Assembly: GCA_963693365.1 (NCBI GenBank)
Contig: CAVNZM010000001.1
Span: 4,278,001 to 4,342,000, forward strand
Source: Amoebidium appalachense
Taxonomy: Eukaryota; Ichthyosporea
Reading direction: 5' to 3'
DNA length: 64,000 nt
The notes beneath the pieces were generated by a model. The model was not told where the DNA came from. It made no database searches and worked only from the letters and a program-made list of their open reading frames with translations. How positions within the stretch are numbered: the first letter of the stretch is position 1; each line of letters starts with the position of its first letter. The translations under genes and the position numbers were made by a program. Shown here in pieces: positions 1 through 55,425 of the stretch.

Positions 1-379
1 GATTCCAACCCTTTAATGAATACATCCCCCCCCCCCCCACACACACACACACTATCACCCCCGGCTCTGTGGGTGCTTAGTGTATGTGCACGTGCGTCTT
101 TATGTGTGGGTGCCCGTGCCCGTGATTACGTGTCTGTTTTGTGTGTGTGGAAGAGTAAGATTAGGTCGTGTTATGTTTGCCCCCAGTTGCAGCATTTGTG
201 GTGTGATTCAATCTATTGGAAGTATTTTTGTCAGTGGTGTTGTTGGCTGAGACATCTACACTCTTACAGACGTTAGTGTGGCCAATATTGATTTTGTTTT
301 GTTCATGCACCATGTCTTCCTAGTGAACCTGAACATCGGAGAGATAAGAAGTTGAGTTATAAAGACTGCCCCACTTACC
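1..379. other. Left edge: no exon recognised
   Basis: The region holds a short C-run and CA stretch (about 28-52) followed by mixed sequence. No open frame with usable splice sites joins exon 1. If translation starts at 380, part of this is 5' UTR or promoter. There is an in-frame TGA at 353-355 just before that ATG. No TATA-like or other promoter element is convincing. Confidence 0.4.
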
Positions 380-44157
<43,778 letters not shown>

Positions 44158-45310
44158 ATATACTGCGTATGTGATATGAAACTATGTAATGTAGCATACC
44201 TATGCTGTTTCAAAGAAACTGGGCCCTTGCCTGTTGTGTGAAAGTTTTTTTGAAATGTAAATCGCCTTTTGTGTTTTTTTTTACGCGAATGCTTTAAAGC
44301 TTCGTATGAGTTGTTGACTTGAACATATATATTGTTAAATATGCAAGAATGACGTCATGGAAGTGGTGGGAGCTTTCTTTGCGAACGGTTTAAAATTCTT
44401 GTGGGTATCGATATGTAGCGCATGTATGGAGTGAGTGGGAAGTTCAACACAAGAGACACCTGTGTGAATGACATACTCTGTTGGCCTGACCGTAAGTCAA
44501 GCCAATAACCCACTATTTCTTCAATGAGTCTGCTACCCCGACACACATGTACATGTTGCACCCTACCCCGAAAGCCATTGAGTTGAGTATATATATAAAA
44601 TTAAAAATTAAAATTAAAAAAGGGTTGGGCCATTTTGATTTGCTGCCAGACGGCCTAATCCAATCGCCGGTTATGTTACATATGTGCTACATATATTGCC
44701 AGTTACTGAGAACTCACCAGCATATAAAAACCAAGAAGAAAAAAAAAGGAAAAAAGTAGGAATATATGCATGGCATGTGGAAATTCGCCGCACTCACGGC
44801 CCTGCGGTCGTGGCCCGTTTTAAATCTAGGTTACCTATATCAGCTGACGCCAGTAGTCACTCATAACGGTGGTAGGTATACAGAGAGTTCACTGGCAATT
44901 GCTAGTAACTAAGTGCTCATGGGGCAATGCGCACACACGTACTGATGTGTAAGCTGACTTGCACAAATACTACATGATAATGTAGTATTCAGCCAAACAA
45001 GGTTAGTAACACGTGTGTAACATGTACATATCTCAGAATACGGGCCGAGCATATGCATGCTAACGCCACTTGCACCATATCATCGCAGCTAGTACTGTAA
45101 AAGATGCACATACACATATGCATGTACATATGTACATCTATTAAACGGAGCATTGTATTCTGCACTTGCACGTGCACATGGTTACGTTACATGCCCACTG
45201 AAAACTTAACAAGCCGGCACAGTGCACACACTCACACACGTCCCACTGTCACTCATGCATCAACATTCACACAACATGTACGGTCTACACACGTACACAC
45301 ACATGAGCGT

Positions 45311-45449
<139 letters not shown>

Positions 45450-46082
45450 TTGTTGCTCACAAGTGCTAAGACACAAGTGTACATGCGCAGAGAACATATT
45501 CCCAGGGTGTTAACACCCTTCCATCTACGTGTCATGTAAAGATAAACGACCACAACTGTGCTCCGGTGCTCTTTTCACTTGCGACACACTGTCAGGTGTT
45601 GCATATGTTAATTAGTTAACTTTAAATTTAGCTTCTTTAGGCCTGGTGACCTGCACCAGCCAATAGAAAGGGCTCGTTAGCTCCTATAATTTAAATAAAT
45701 GGTTACTATCATGGATTTACATCAAGGCAGATGTGCTTTTCATGTGTGCCTGCCGTGTATCTTTCTGAGACCATCATTAATACTGGTGGTAACAATTCTT
45801 GGTACATGTTAAAGTAGAGTATGGTTGGTGACTGAAATACGCGTGGGCCTATGCATGCACCCCATGATCAGTGATAGGGGAAGAAGGGACAGCAAGGTTA
45901 ACGAGCACATCATATGTGCGTGTGTCCAACTCTTCTCAGAGCCAAACGCAAGATAATAAATTATGTTACCATAATGAGTTTCATAAGACGAAGACCATCC
46001 GAAAGGTTAGTAATACTGAGTACACCCAAGAGTACACACAGTGTATGTGTGTGTGGGTGTGTGGTGGGTGGTGTGTGTGTGT

Positions 46083-46120
<38 letters not shown>

Positions 46121-46149
46121 GGGGGGGGGGGGAGGGGGGGGGGGGGGGG
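46083..46149 (+). repeat. G-run with A interruptions beside a stop codon
   Basis: About 67 bases of nearly pure G lie just past the 3' end of the coiled-coil gene. This is C on that gene's sense strand, so it would be in the 3' UTR or just beyond. Confidence 0.8.
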
Positions 46150-46157
46150 TTCTGCTC

Positions 46158-46511
46158 TCAAGCATCCAGATTTCCATTAGCAATAGCAAGATCTCTTATC
46201 TCATAAAACTGCCTTGCCTCAGCCAATCGGCTCTCGTGGAACGATGTCACCTGTGTTTTCTTCTGCACGATTGGTCCTCGTGACATGACCGATTCCCGCT
46301 CATGAAGCTCAGCCAATCGCCTCACCTCGTTGGCCACGTGTGCCTGGTACTCCTCCTTGGTTTTGAATCTTTTGGGGTCGTTTTTGCGCAAAAGCTTCAT
46401 GTCCACTTCCAGTCGGGCCATTTCTTCTTTGTGGCTGGTTTCCAGCAAACGATATTGCTCGGCCTGTACACAAAAAAAGAGGGTGAGTGAGAGACAGAGA
46501 GAGAAAGAGAT

Positions 46512-46574
<63 letters not shown>

Positions 46575-46933
46575 ACCCGGGGGGGGGGGGGGGGGGGGGG
46601 GGGCGGCAAAAGGATATGAAGGTGTTTGTCGGATTAAGTCCACTGACGTCGTGCCTTATATTTCTCGCACGGAGACAAAGGGAAAGGGAAGGGAAGGGAA
46701 AGAGAGGGGAGGGGAGGGGAGACGAGGGGCGGTGAAGGGGTGAAGGGGAGAGGGGGAGAAGGAGGGCAGGGAGGGAAGGGAAGAGAAGGAGAGGAATGGA
46801 ATGGAAACAAACGAAAGGAGAAGAAAGGAAAATATATATAAAAAAAGGGACGAGAAGAGAAGAAAGGAAAGCAAAGAAGAGGAAGAAAAGAAAGAAAAGG
46901 CAACAAGGTTAAAGAAGGGGCGGGGGACAGGGG

Positions 46934-46980
<47 letters not shown>

Positions 46981-47169
46981 GACACACTACATACAGCAGA
47001 TTTGCGTTCTGATAGAAAGCATTGCTTAAGTACTGTCAGCAAAACCCTTGTCGCGTACCAATCCGGGCGAGTGGCCAAGAAGTCTTGGCTCCCCCCTCCC
47101 CCCCCCCCCCCCCCCCCGGGGAGGGGGGGGTTGATCAAAGGTTAAAAAAAAAGGAAGCTATTTCGCCTT

Positions 47170-47203
<34 letters not shown>

Positions 47204-47936
47204 CAAGGTGCCTACCTGCTGCAGCTCCAAAGCAGCCAGCTCGGCATTGCACAGCGACTGGTACACTGCCCTCTCAGCTGCCACCAGCACAGCATAGGCC
47301 CTGCGTCGTGCCCGTGCATACTCACCGTAGCCCTCCAACCACAGTCGCCTCACCGTCTCATCGTGCAGTGCAAGGGCTGCCTCTCTCTCGTCACTGTGCC
47401 CCTGCTTGCTGCCCCTCCTCAGCACTCCCATGACTGTGTTCTTGACCCCCTCTAGACGGTGCATGGCCATGTCTTGTTCGTGCTGGAACTCGAGTTTGGA
47501 GTGTTTCTGTAAGAGAGAAAGGAGTGAATTATGCGTCAGGCAAGGTGGTAGAAGGTGGGTAGCGATGATGGGAACTGTGGTAAACAGGAAGATAAAAGGA
47601 AAAGGTAGACATATCACACATACACACAAGAGACTGCTCGGAGGGACTCTCAGTGTGCAGCATACAGCCAACACCCTCTCCTCCCCTCCCATCCCTTCTT
47701 CCTAAGTGGCTTCTACCAGTAGCCTGTTCTACATGTTCCCCCTCCCCCCCCCCCCTCTCCCCCACCTCCATGGCCCCCTCCCACCCCCCTGCCTTTCTTG
47801 AAACCCCACCCCACCCCCCCACCCCCTCTCCTCTCACATAAAAGGGGGAGGATAAGAAACATTGGAAAGAAGAAAGAGAGAAGAAATCGCATCACCCACA
47901 TTCCCCGAATCCCAACACCTTCCCTCCCCCCCCCCC

Positions 47937-47967
<31 letters not shown>

Positions 47968-48249
47968 ATCACCACCACCACCACCGCCGCCATCACCACA
48001 CACACACGCATGCACGCACACACACACGCACGCACGGACATTGCAAACACACACATGCACATGTGGACATGCAAGCTTGCTCACACATACATGCACGCAT
48101 ACCCATGCCTACCAGAAACACAAAAGACCCACAGACCCATATCCATATCCATCCTTCCCCCCTCTTCCCCTCCCCTCCCACTGCCCCCCTCCACCACCTA
48201 CCACACCAAACAAAACAGCCGAAGCCGTGTGATTTGCCAGCCCACAACA

Positions 48250-48280
<31 letters not shown>

Positions 48281-49034
48281 CTCCCCTCTCCCCCCCCCTC
48301 TCCCCCCCCCTCCCCCCCCCCCCCTCCCCCCCGTTTCTTTTTCCCTCCCCTCCTTACCTTTTGATACGTGGCCAGTATTTGCATATCGTCCTGCTCTCTC
48401 TGTCTGGCCATATCTGCATGGACCTTCCTAAGGTCCTTTTCTGCCCTCTGTAGTGCCTCAGAAAGGGTTGCTGAGCTGCTTGCAAGATATGGCATGTTTG
48501 AAAGGCTCAAAAAATTGGCCGTTTTCAAAGGTTGGGGTCTGAAATTTACAAAAGGCAGTGTAGGGAGTGCGGATGTATTGATTGCAGCATCCGTAAGAAA
48601 TTCCCGTTGCAGCCCCCCCGACCGGGACTGACTCTGAGACCCTTTTCTCTCGTGGCCGCTGGTTGGAGGAATTGTGGTTGTAAAGGGAGTTCCAATGCCC
48701 GACACACCGTTTCTTCCAGCCCCACGACCCCCCTGGTTGAGGGGGTCCAATGGAGCCATGAAATTTTCGGTACGTGGTGGAGGGGGGTCTGGGACATTGG
48801 CCTTTGGCGAGTGGGCGGAGGGGGAGGAGGGGGTCTTCGTCCCGGTGAAATTGCTGAGCCACTTGCACAGGGGGAGTGTGTGGGGGGACTGGCAGGCCGC
48901 TCAGAGGAAAAGGAGGGGGCTGAGACCACGTGGTGAAGCTCCCGAGAGGGACGCCTCCTGTGAAGGGGGGAGGAGGAGGGGGGTTGTAAGAGATGCTTCA
49001 TCATTAAGGGAAGGGAGGGGGAGAGGGGACGGAG

Positions 49035-49117
<83 letters not shown>

Positions 49118-50245
49118 CGTGCGTGTGGGTGTGGGTGTGTGTTCGTGTGTGTGTGCGTGTGTAACGCTGTCGAAAATACACAAGCTGTTTAAGTGTTCAT
49201 GTATGCACAGTAAATTTAAAGGGTTACGTTGGAAGGAGTGAGTGCTTGTGTGTGTGTGTGGGGGGGGGGGGGGGGGGGGGGGGGTAAAGGGGGGAGGAGG
49301 CAGTTAGGTGCCTGCATGCATACGGGCAGGCAGGCCTGCGTTCGTACGTGTGCATACGTGTGTGGGTGTGCGTGTGCGTGCATGCTAGCATGAGGTGTGC
49401 GTGTGTGGGTGTGCGTGGGCGTGTGTGTGCGTGTATGTGTGTGTGTGTGGTGTGTGTGTATGTGTGTATGTGTGTGTATGTGTGTGCGTGTGTGCGTGCG
49501 TGTGTGCAGAAGCGTATAGGTGCTTCTGCGCAAGCATGTGCGTGAGTGTGAGTGCGTGCGTGTGCGTGTGTATATGGGAGTGAGTGTGGAAGTGTGTGCG
49601 TGTAGGTGCTCGTGCTATACCACACGTGCGCCAAAACTACTGCACGTTCCACCTTCGTGCATAAGCAAGCATGCTCCTACGAAAATACTTAGTGCCCTGT
49701 GTAAATGGGCTGCCACATAGCTACTCACGAGTTCGTGTTTCCTTGTGTCCAAAGACCTACGAGAAGAACTGGTTGGCTGGTGGCGGGGATACATACTGGT
49801 TAGGAGGCACGGGGGGTGGAGGTCGCCTCTGTGTGGCTGTCTGCTGGCTCGAGTACAAACTGCTGTAGGCTGGGGGGGGCTCAGAATGTATGTTTGCAGC
49901 AGCAAAACCATCAGCCCTCCTCAAGGCATAGTCTTCTTCTTGTTCGCAAAAGGCAGGTGGGGGCGCAGACGGAGAATAGTAGTCGTGAGGGATGGTTGAA
50001 TTTGCTGCTACAGGAATTTCCGGAGGTAGAATTGGGTACATACCAGAAGTATTTCTGGTGGACGGTGGTGTAGTGCATTGGGATGAAAGGTGGGCGTGGG
50101 GGCGGGGCTGTGCATAGGAGTATGTTGTTGTGTCTGAGGTAGAGCGGGTGTGGGTGCGGTGCCTAGGAGGGGGTATAGGTGTAAAGTCCTGCGATGGGCA
50201 TGTAACGCCTATGCAAGGCAGGAGACCGCTCTCTGTACTTGGCAT
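46158..50245 (-). CDS. Unrecognised 525-residue protein: Pro-rich N-terminus with PPPAY motif, coiled-coil C-terminus
   Basis: There are four exons on the minus strand: 49761-50245 (ATG at 50243-50245), 48358-48853, 47216-47506 and 46158-46463 (stop TGA). The total is 1,578 bases, an exact multiple of three. Residues 1-160 are Pro/Ser/Thr/Tyr-rich with a PPPAY motif and [10 protein letters not shown], typical WW- and SH3-domain ligands. Residues about 160-290 are Ser/Pro-rich with [18 protein letters not shown] at the start of helices. From about 295 on, the protein is almost all charged helix ([59 protein letters not shown]) and is probably a coiled coil. No signal peptide, transmembrane segment or enzyme motif is seen. 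The acceptor of exon 2 at 48854-48855 was chosen because it restores phase; upstream frames contain a stop. The family is not recognised. An adaptor or membrane-bending coiled-coil protein is only a guess. Confidence 0.75.
46516..46605 (+). repeat. (GT)n followed by G-run in coiled-coil gene intron 3
   Basis: A GT array (46516-46573) and a G-run (about 46580-46603) lie upstream, in gene orientation, of the last exon. They read as a C-run and CA repeat on the sense strand. Confidence 0.85.
46676..46980 (-). repeat. Polypurine (plus-strand) tract ending in G-run
   Basis: About 250 bases of almost only A and G (GGGAAAGG-type words) end in a G-run of about 45. On the gene's sense strand this is a long polypyrimidine tract within the last intron. 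Confidence 0.8.
47925..48345. repeat. C-runs and CA/CACG repeats in coiled-coil gene intron 2
   Basis: C-runs at about 47926-47952 and 48251-48280, with CA-rich sequence between. Here the plus strand is C-rich, so this is an exception to the sense-strand C rule seen in most introns. Confidence 0.7.
49037..49122 (+). repeat. (GT)n microsatellite near the exon 2 acceptor of the coiled-coil gene
   Basis: On the minus (sense) strand this is a CA array about 180 bases upstream of the exon 2 acceptor. G/T-rich sequence continues to about 49620. Confidence 0.9.
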
Positions 50246-50616
50246 GGTGGGGTGGGCACTTTCACTGGTGCTTAAGAAAAACGTGATATACTTCCCAGAC
50301 CTACAAACCAACTGAAGACGCTGGTTCAAAGAGTAGCGTGTTTCAATTGATCTCGTGTGCAGGATGTTAACAGGTCGGTATTTATAAATGCGCTGTGGTT
50401 TGAAGTCCTATTCGTCTAGCTCATACCTGTTAATAATTGATAGTTTCCTTGAATCTTTCATAGACTTGGTCTGCATCGTTTTGTGGGTTGTGCATTGTAA
50501 CAGCTGTTGCTTTCTGAGTGCAGTTGCTGCGCCGCAGCGTCTGATCCATCCCATTTGGGGTTCAACCTGATCAACATTCCTACAGTTACCGAATTTGGAA
50601 ATCAGCCAGATGGCGG

Positions 50617-50668
50617 GATCGTCCCAAGGCCTCCTAAGGTGTGGTATTTAGGAGGCCTTGGATCGTCC
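50617..50668. repeat. Foldback: 14-bp perfect stem flanked by 8-bp direct repeats
   Basis: The stem arms are CCAAGGCCTCCTAA (50624-50637) and its exact reverse complement (50648-50661) around a 10-base loop. GATCGTCC occurs at 50617-50624 and again at 50661-50668, overlapping each arm by one base. The structure resembles a tiny foldback insertion with target duplication, or a transcription-factor palindrome. It lies about 370 bases upstream of the coiled-coil gene's ATG. Confidence 0.7.
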
Positions 50669-52097
50669 GCGGGCACACTGTCGCAGAGAGGAGCCCCCGC
50701 TTGTCCAGGGCGAGTCGTGATTGAATGCTTGTACTTACATAATGTAAAGTTATGCAGCACGCTACCTTCTGCCCCTCCCTTTAGAATCATCCCTCTTACT
50801 CTCACTCTCACTTTTGCGCTTCTCTCCCCTCTTCTCTTTCTCGCCCCCCTTTCGAGCTCCAGATCTCGCTCCCCACACCCCCCGAGTTGAGGCTGAGCGA
50901 TCCCCCCCAGGCCCGGCGCCCCCCCGGCCCCCCCCCCCCCCCCCCCCCCTCCCCCCCCCCCCCCCCCTCTCCCCCACCCACCCATCCACCCTTTTCTTTT
51001 TGAGGGGGAACCATGGGCCCACAGCCTCCAAACCCTCTTCCCTTGTAGGCTATGCTTCCCTTAAGTTGTGCGGCACCAAACGCGCTATATTATGCTGTCG
51101 ACTACTATCTCTGCAGGAACCTGATCATGAAAAATTCTGTTCTTTTCCAACCAGCTACAACATAAAGGCTTCATACCCTTCCTGTCAGTCAGCTTGTGCA
51201 GATCATGTCTTTCCAATTATACACAATGCCAGGTCATGTTTGTAGTTGCAGGTTAGGCTCTAGACCTTTCAGTTAAATTTGTGGCCCATGATGGCTAACG
51301 GTTCCGGTGTCACCTCCGTACACGGTGAGACGCTTCCAGCTGTGATTTGCAACCCTTTTATTTACTAGTAGGCATTATGAGCCTCGTTATAACGTTATGG
51401 TTGTATTTGACATCATAATCAGCTACAGGCGCAGGTTATATTAATTCAATTAATACATATCCCCGGATGATAATAGTCGTAGTGGGCACACCACCATCAT
51501 TCCTCGGCTGCCGCAAACACACACATACACACACGCGCGCGCGGGGGGGCACACGCATACGCACACCGTGACACAAGCACACGCACACGCACACCGTGAC
51601 ACACGCACACACACACGCACACGAACACAAACGCTTGCGTACCGTACGGTGCGTGCGTGCCTGGTGCGCGTGCGCGCGCGCACACACACACACCGTGCTA
51701 CCGTGACACGCCTGCAGTGGCAAAACAAACACGGACTTTTCAGCTTTAAAGAGCATCCACATCCGTCGATCCCATGCAACTTCCAAAACACCTTCCCCAA
51801 CGGTTAACCATGGGCCCCCCCCTCCCCCCTTCCCCCCCCCTTCCCCCACGACTATGCATACCGTCAGCATTGCAAACGCGCGCAGGTGCACACAAGAGAG
51901 AGAGAAGGGAAGGCAGGGGGGGGGGGGGGGGGAGGGGGGAGAGGGGGAAAGAGGGTGAGGCGGCACCACCCGGGAAAGAGAGACAGAGAGACGCATGCGC
52001 AGCTTGGAGGGGGAGAGATGGGGGGGGGGGGGGGGGGGACGTCGCGCATGTGTGCACAAATAGGCTACCACACAAAAAATGCCACCCAAAGGGATCC

Positions 52098-52107
52098 CCC
52101 CCCCCCC

Positions 52108-52138
<31 letters not shown>

Positions 52139-52151
52139 GGGTGGGGGGGGG
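52098..52151. repeat. C-run/A-run/G-run foldback
   Basis: About 10 C, then about 22 A, then a G-run with a T interruption. The C and G arms can pair, leaving an A loop. Confidence 0.75.
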
Positions 52152-52288
52152 AGGGGAGTGAGAAAAGAAGTTGATCTAAATAGTGATATAGTTGTGACAC
52201 GCTCCCTCCCCTGTGGGTGTCATCCTTTGCGTGTGTGTGTGGCGCGGGGGAAGGGGGGGGTCGAGTCCCTTGTCTCATACATAGTCTG

Positions 52289-52446
52289 TCATTGTCATTG
52301 CCATCCGGAAATTTACTACTCACTGTCCGAAGCTTCAATCTCCGTTAATAACGTATGCACACAGGGCTCATTGTCATTGCCATCCGGAAATTTACTACTC
52401 ACTGTCCGAAGCTTCAATCTCCGTTAATAACGTATGCACACAGGGC
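52289..52446. repeat. 79-base tandem duplication
   Basis: The unit starting TCATTGTCATTGCCATCCGG begins at 52289 and again at 52368. The two copies look identical, implying a recent event. Confidence 0.95.
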
Positions 52447-52819
52447 CACTGTGACACCAGAACACTAATAAATAATCAGAAGCACGCAGAACACAATAAC
52501 AACTGTTACAAAAGGTCAATGGTTGAGAATCATTTACTACCACGATGGTTCAGGTCCCATCACCCAAAAATGAAATGCACACGGCCCTACCACCAGCGAT
52601 CTATATCAAACTGTTGTTAGCTGGTGACCGTTGCTCGATACTTGCTACCAGGATAATAATAACTGTAGCAGCTTCTATAAAATACTGCTCACTAAGCCTA
52701 TGTATATGATATCAACAATAGCGGTCTCCCTACACCATCGGCTAACTATTTTACTGCAGACTCCGTTACTTGTTCTAACACTTAGACTTAAATGCTGGTT
52801 GGCTCCAACTGTTTTAAAA

Positions 52820-53526
52820 TCAGTAGCCTGTGCGGGCCTGTTCTGCAGAGCCGCGTTTGCACAAGCGGCGCTGAAGCAGACGGTAGTTATAGTCGATGAC
52901 GTCAGCAGTTGATTCCAGCCCAGCGGCCACAGAGCCGATGTACCACGTGCGGTACTTGCCCTGCAGTGCGTGTGTTAGATGACGTCACATATGAATAGTC
53001 TACACAAGTAACTACCTAATCAAGGTGCAATGAATCCACTAATAGTATGTTGCAGCAGATGCAATGACGACCCTTGATCGTGGACTATATTGGAAATAAA
53101 TGTCACTACGCGCTAATAATTGATCTGCAAAGACATAGTATGATCACAGTGAGATAATCGGCCAGGGGGGAAGATGGGGAGGAGGGGGGACCCCTGGGGG
53201 GGGGGGGGGGGGGGGGGGGGGGGAAGGGGGAGGGTACAAAGAAAATGGAAAGGAGGATATTGGTGTGATCAATGAATGATGAATGGGTAACGGTGGGTGG
53301 GTGAGTCTGTGGGGGTGTGTATGGAGGGAGGGAGGGGGGGAGCGGAGGGGTGGCTGGGTGGGGGTGTTGCCGGATTGAACACTAAAAAGACTGAGCGAAT
53401 AATATCGGGTGCTAGACTCAGAGCACTCTGCCAGGCACGGAAGAAAAAAAAAAATGCCAGGGAGGGAAATGTGTGGTTTAGGAGGCAAGGGATCATTGAC
53501 AGGAGAGATACCCGTGTGTGTGTGTG

Positions 53527-53600
<74 letters not shown>

Positions 53601-55425
53601 CGCGCGCGTGCATGTGGGTGCCCACGAGGAGCTGCAGCAAAAGAGACAGCATAGTGAGTTCGCAGTTTTGGAAGGGGTGGGGGAGGGGTGTGTGTGTGTG
53701 GGGAGGGGGGATGGGAGTGGGGGATATGCGTGTTACAACGTACGAGGTACACATTCACCACTGACAAGGCCATGCGGATTTCACAATAAATAGATAAAAA
53801 GAAACAAGTGCACAACGGGTATATGTGCTTGTGTGGGTGTAACAGTTGGTGTGTGTGTCTGGGCGGGGGCGGGGGAGGGAGCGGGGGGGGGGGGGGGGGG
53901 GGGGGGGGAGGGGGGGGCTCAGGGATGAATTGCAAGCACACACCTGCATGTCCCACAGTTTCCACGGATACCCCTGGAGCAGCTCTTTCTGGCTAAACCG
54001 AGGGAAGTAGGGTGGGGAGAAGCGCTCGATCACCCGTGCATTCTTGGCCCCCAATTTGTCGAGGTCGTCGTAGAATTGCCGGTCGAGAACGTCATCGGAA
54101 ATACCATTGTCCAGGCCAAACCCGACCTGCTGGCCGCCAACGTAAATATCTCTGGGCTCCGTCAAATTCGGGAAGAGGTTTCCAAGATCCCGGCGGTAGT
54201 AGCACAGGTGGGGCTTTTCCTTCACTGACCGCACTAGTTTGTCGGCGAAGAGAAGCTGGTAGTTACGGGGGATGTCGTCGGCCTCGAATAAAACGGCGTG
54301 GAACTTTGCCGACTTTGGCCGACCGAGAATGTCGACCTCATCAGCGCGTCCCTTGATAAACTTGAAAGTGTCGGGCCACTTGGACGATACCATGAGGAAA
54401 TCGTAGATTTCACTGCGGGGGGTGGGCTCGCCCTTAACCTGGTACTTGATCTGCACCTTTTGGGAATTCCGATTTACTTCCGTAATATTGGAGTTGAAAA
54501 CGATATCCTTGCCCCGTGCCATGCGCTTCCACAGCTGGCCCCAGCCGTCCCTTAACATGCTCACCGTGTTGTTTGCGTTAGGTGCAATAATAGACAGGAA
54601 AATAGTGGGTGTGCTCCACATAAACCCGTAGTAGGCCGGGACCTCGTCGATAAAACCAAACCCGTTGCTGGACTGCATGACCACCATCAGCCCGACCAGC
54701 GCCTTCATGTTGTTGTTTTCCAGAAACTGGCGGAAGGTCTGTTTGGTGAGCTGGGCCATGACCTCCGGCTTGGGCTGGTTGGGGAACAGCCAGCCGGACT
54801 CCCCAAAGTACTGCGTGTACAGGACCGCATACCTCGTTAGCTGCTCGCGGAGAAGTTCGAGGTACTTGTCCGGGTCCGGTTGAACGCCTTCGAGCTGGGC
54901 CCAGGCACGCATAGTCCACTCGAGTGTCGGGTAGATCTTATCTTCGAGGGAGGGGTCCTTAACAAAGCCAACACCGGGGGTGGGTGTGCGATTGATGAAG
55001 AACTCCTCAAGCAGGCGAAGGATGCACGGATAGCGCCCCGCCGTGTAGCAGGTGCCCATCTCGTGGGGGACACCGTTTATGTATCTGGTGTTGGACATGC
55101 CGCCCACCCGATCATCCCTTTCAATGATGCGCACATTCTTGTAGCCCAACTTGCCCAAATAGTGCGCCATAGACATACCGGCAGGGCCAGCACCAATAAT
55201 GGCTATCTTCGAGTCCTCGTTGAAGAGGGGCTGCTCCCCAGCCTGGCACGTGCGCACGCGTGGGACTGGGGACTCGCAATGCCTCTGATGGGGTACGCCA
55301 TAGATATCAAGGGGGATCGTAGCGGGGTCGATTATACCGACATTGTCTTGGGCCGTCACCAAAATGGCCAACGGGGCGAGAGCCCCTAAAAACCGCGCTA
55401 AAACCATGGCTATGTGACAGGGCAA
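52820..55425 (-). CDS. Secreted/lumenal FAD-dependent amine-oxidase-like oxidoreductase
   Basis: There are two exons: 53944-55425 (ATG at 55423-55425, with an in-frame ATG at 55405-55407 also possible) and 52820-52960 (stop TGA). Both meet in phase 0 (donor GTGTGT at 53943, acceptor CTGCAG at 52961-52963), giving 540 residues. An N-terminal hydrophobic stretch (MVLARFLGALAPLAILVTAQ) is a likely signal peptide. The Rossmann dinucleotide motif IAIIGAGPAGMSMAHYLG at about residue 75 and the acidic residue in VRIIERDDRVGG fit FAD binding of the flavin amine oxidase / NAD(P)-binding class. Several Asn-X-Ser/Thr sites (NRT, NNT, NIT, NLT) fit secretion. The last exon (RTWYIGSVAAGLE then a helix) is the usual C-terminal FAD-contacting 'YIGS' segment. 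Substrate is unknown; polyamine, amino-acid or lipid-like substrates are all possible. Confidence 0.87.
53190..53910 (+). repeat. G-runs and (GT)n in the oxidoreductase intron
   Basis: G-runs at about 53198-53223 and 53883-53917, and a GT array with a CG tail (53512-53608). On the gene's sense strand the intron starts near a C-run and carries a CA array, the same architecture as in the LYST-like gene. Confidence 0.85.

Larger units (their letters stand above)
50246..52819. other. Intergenic region between coiled-coil gene start and oxidoreductase gene end
   Basis: It contains the presumed promoter of the coiled-coil gene. Other contents are a foldback (50617-50668), a C-rich stretch (about 50931-50967), alternating CG (51535-51548), a C-A-G foldback (52098-52151) and a 79-base duplication (52289-52446). 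Open frames around 50507-50890 and 51774-52427 are judged non-coding because they are repeat-driven and lack supporting splice structure. Confidence 0.5.

Noticed and set aside
50507-50890. Plus-strand ORF of 127 residues upstream of the coiled-coil gene
   Set aside because: It covers the foldback and then C/T-rich simple sequence, lacks recognisable motifs and has no supporting exon structure.
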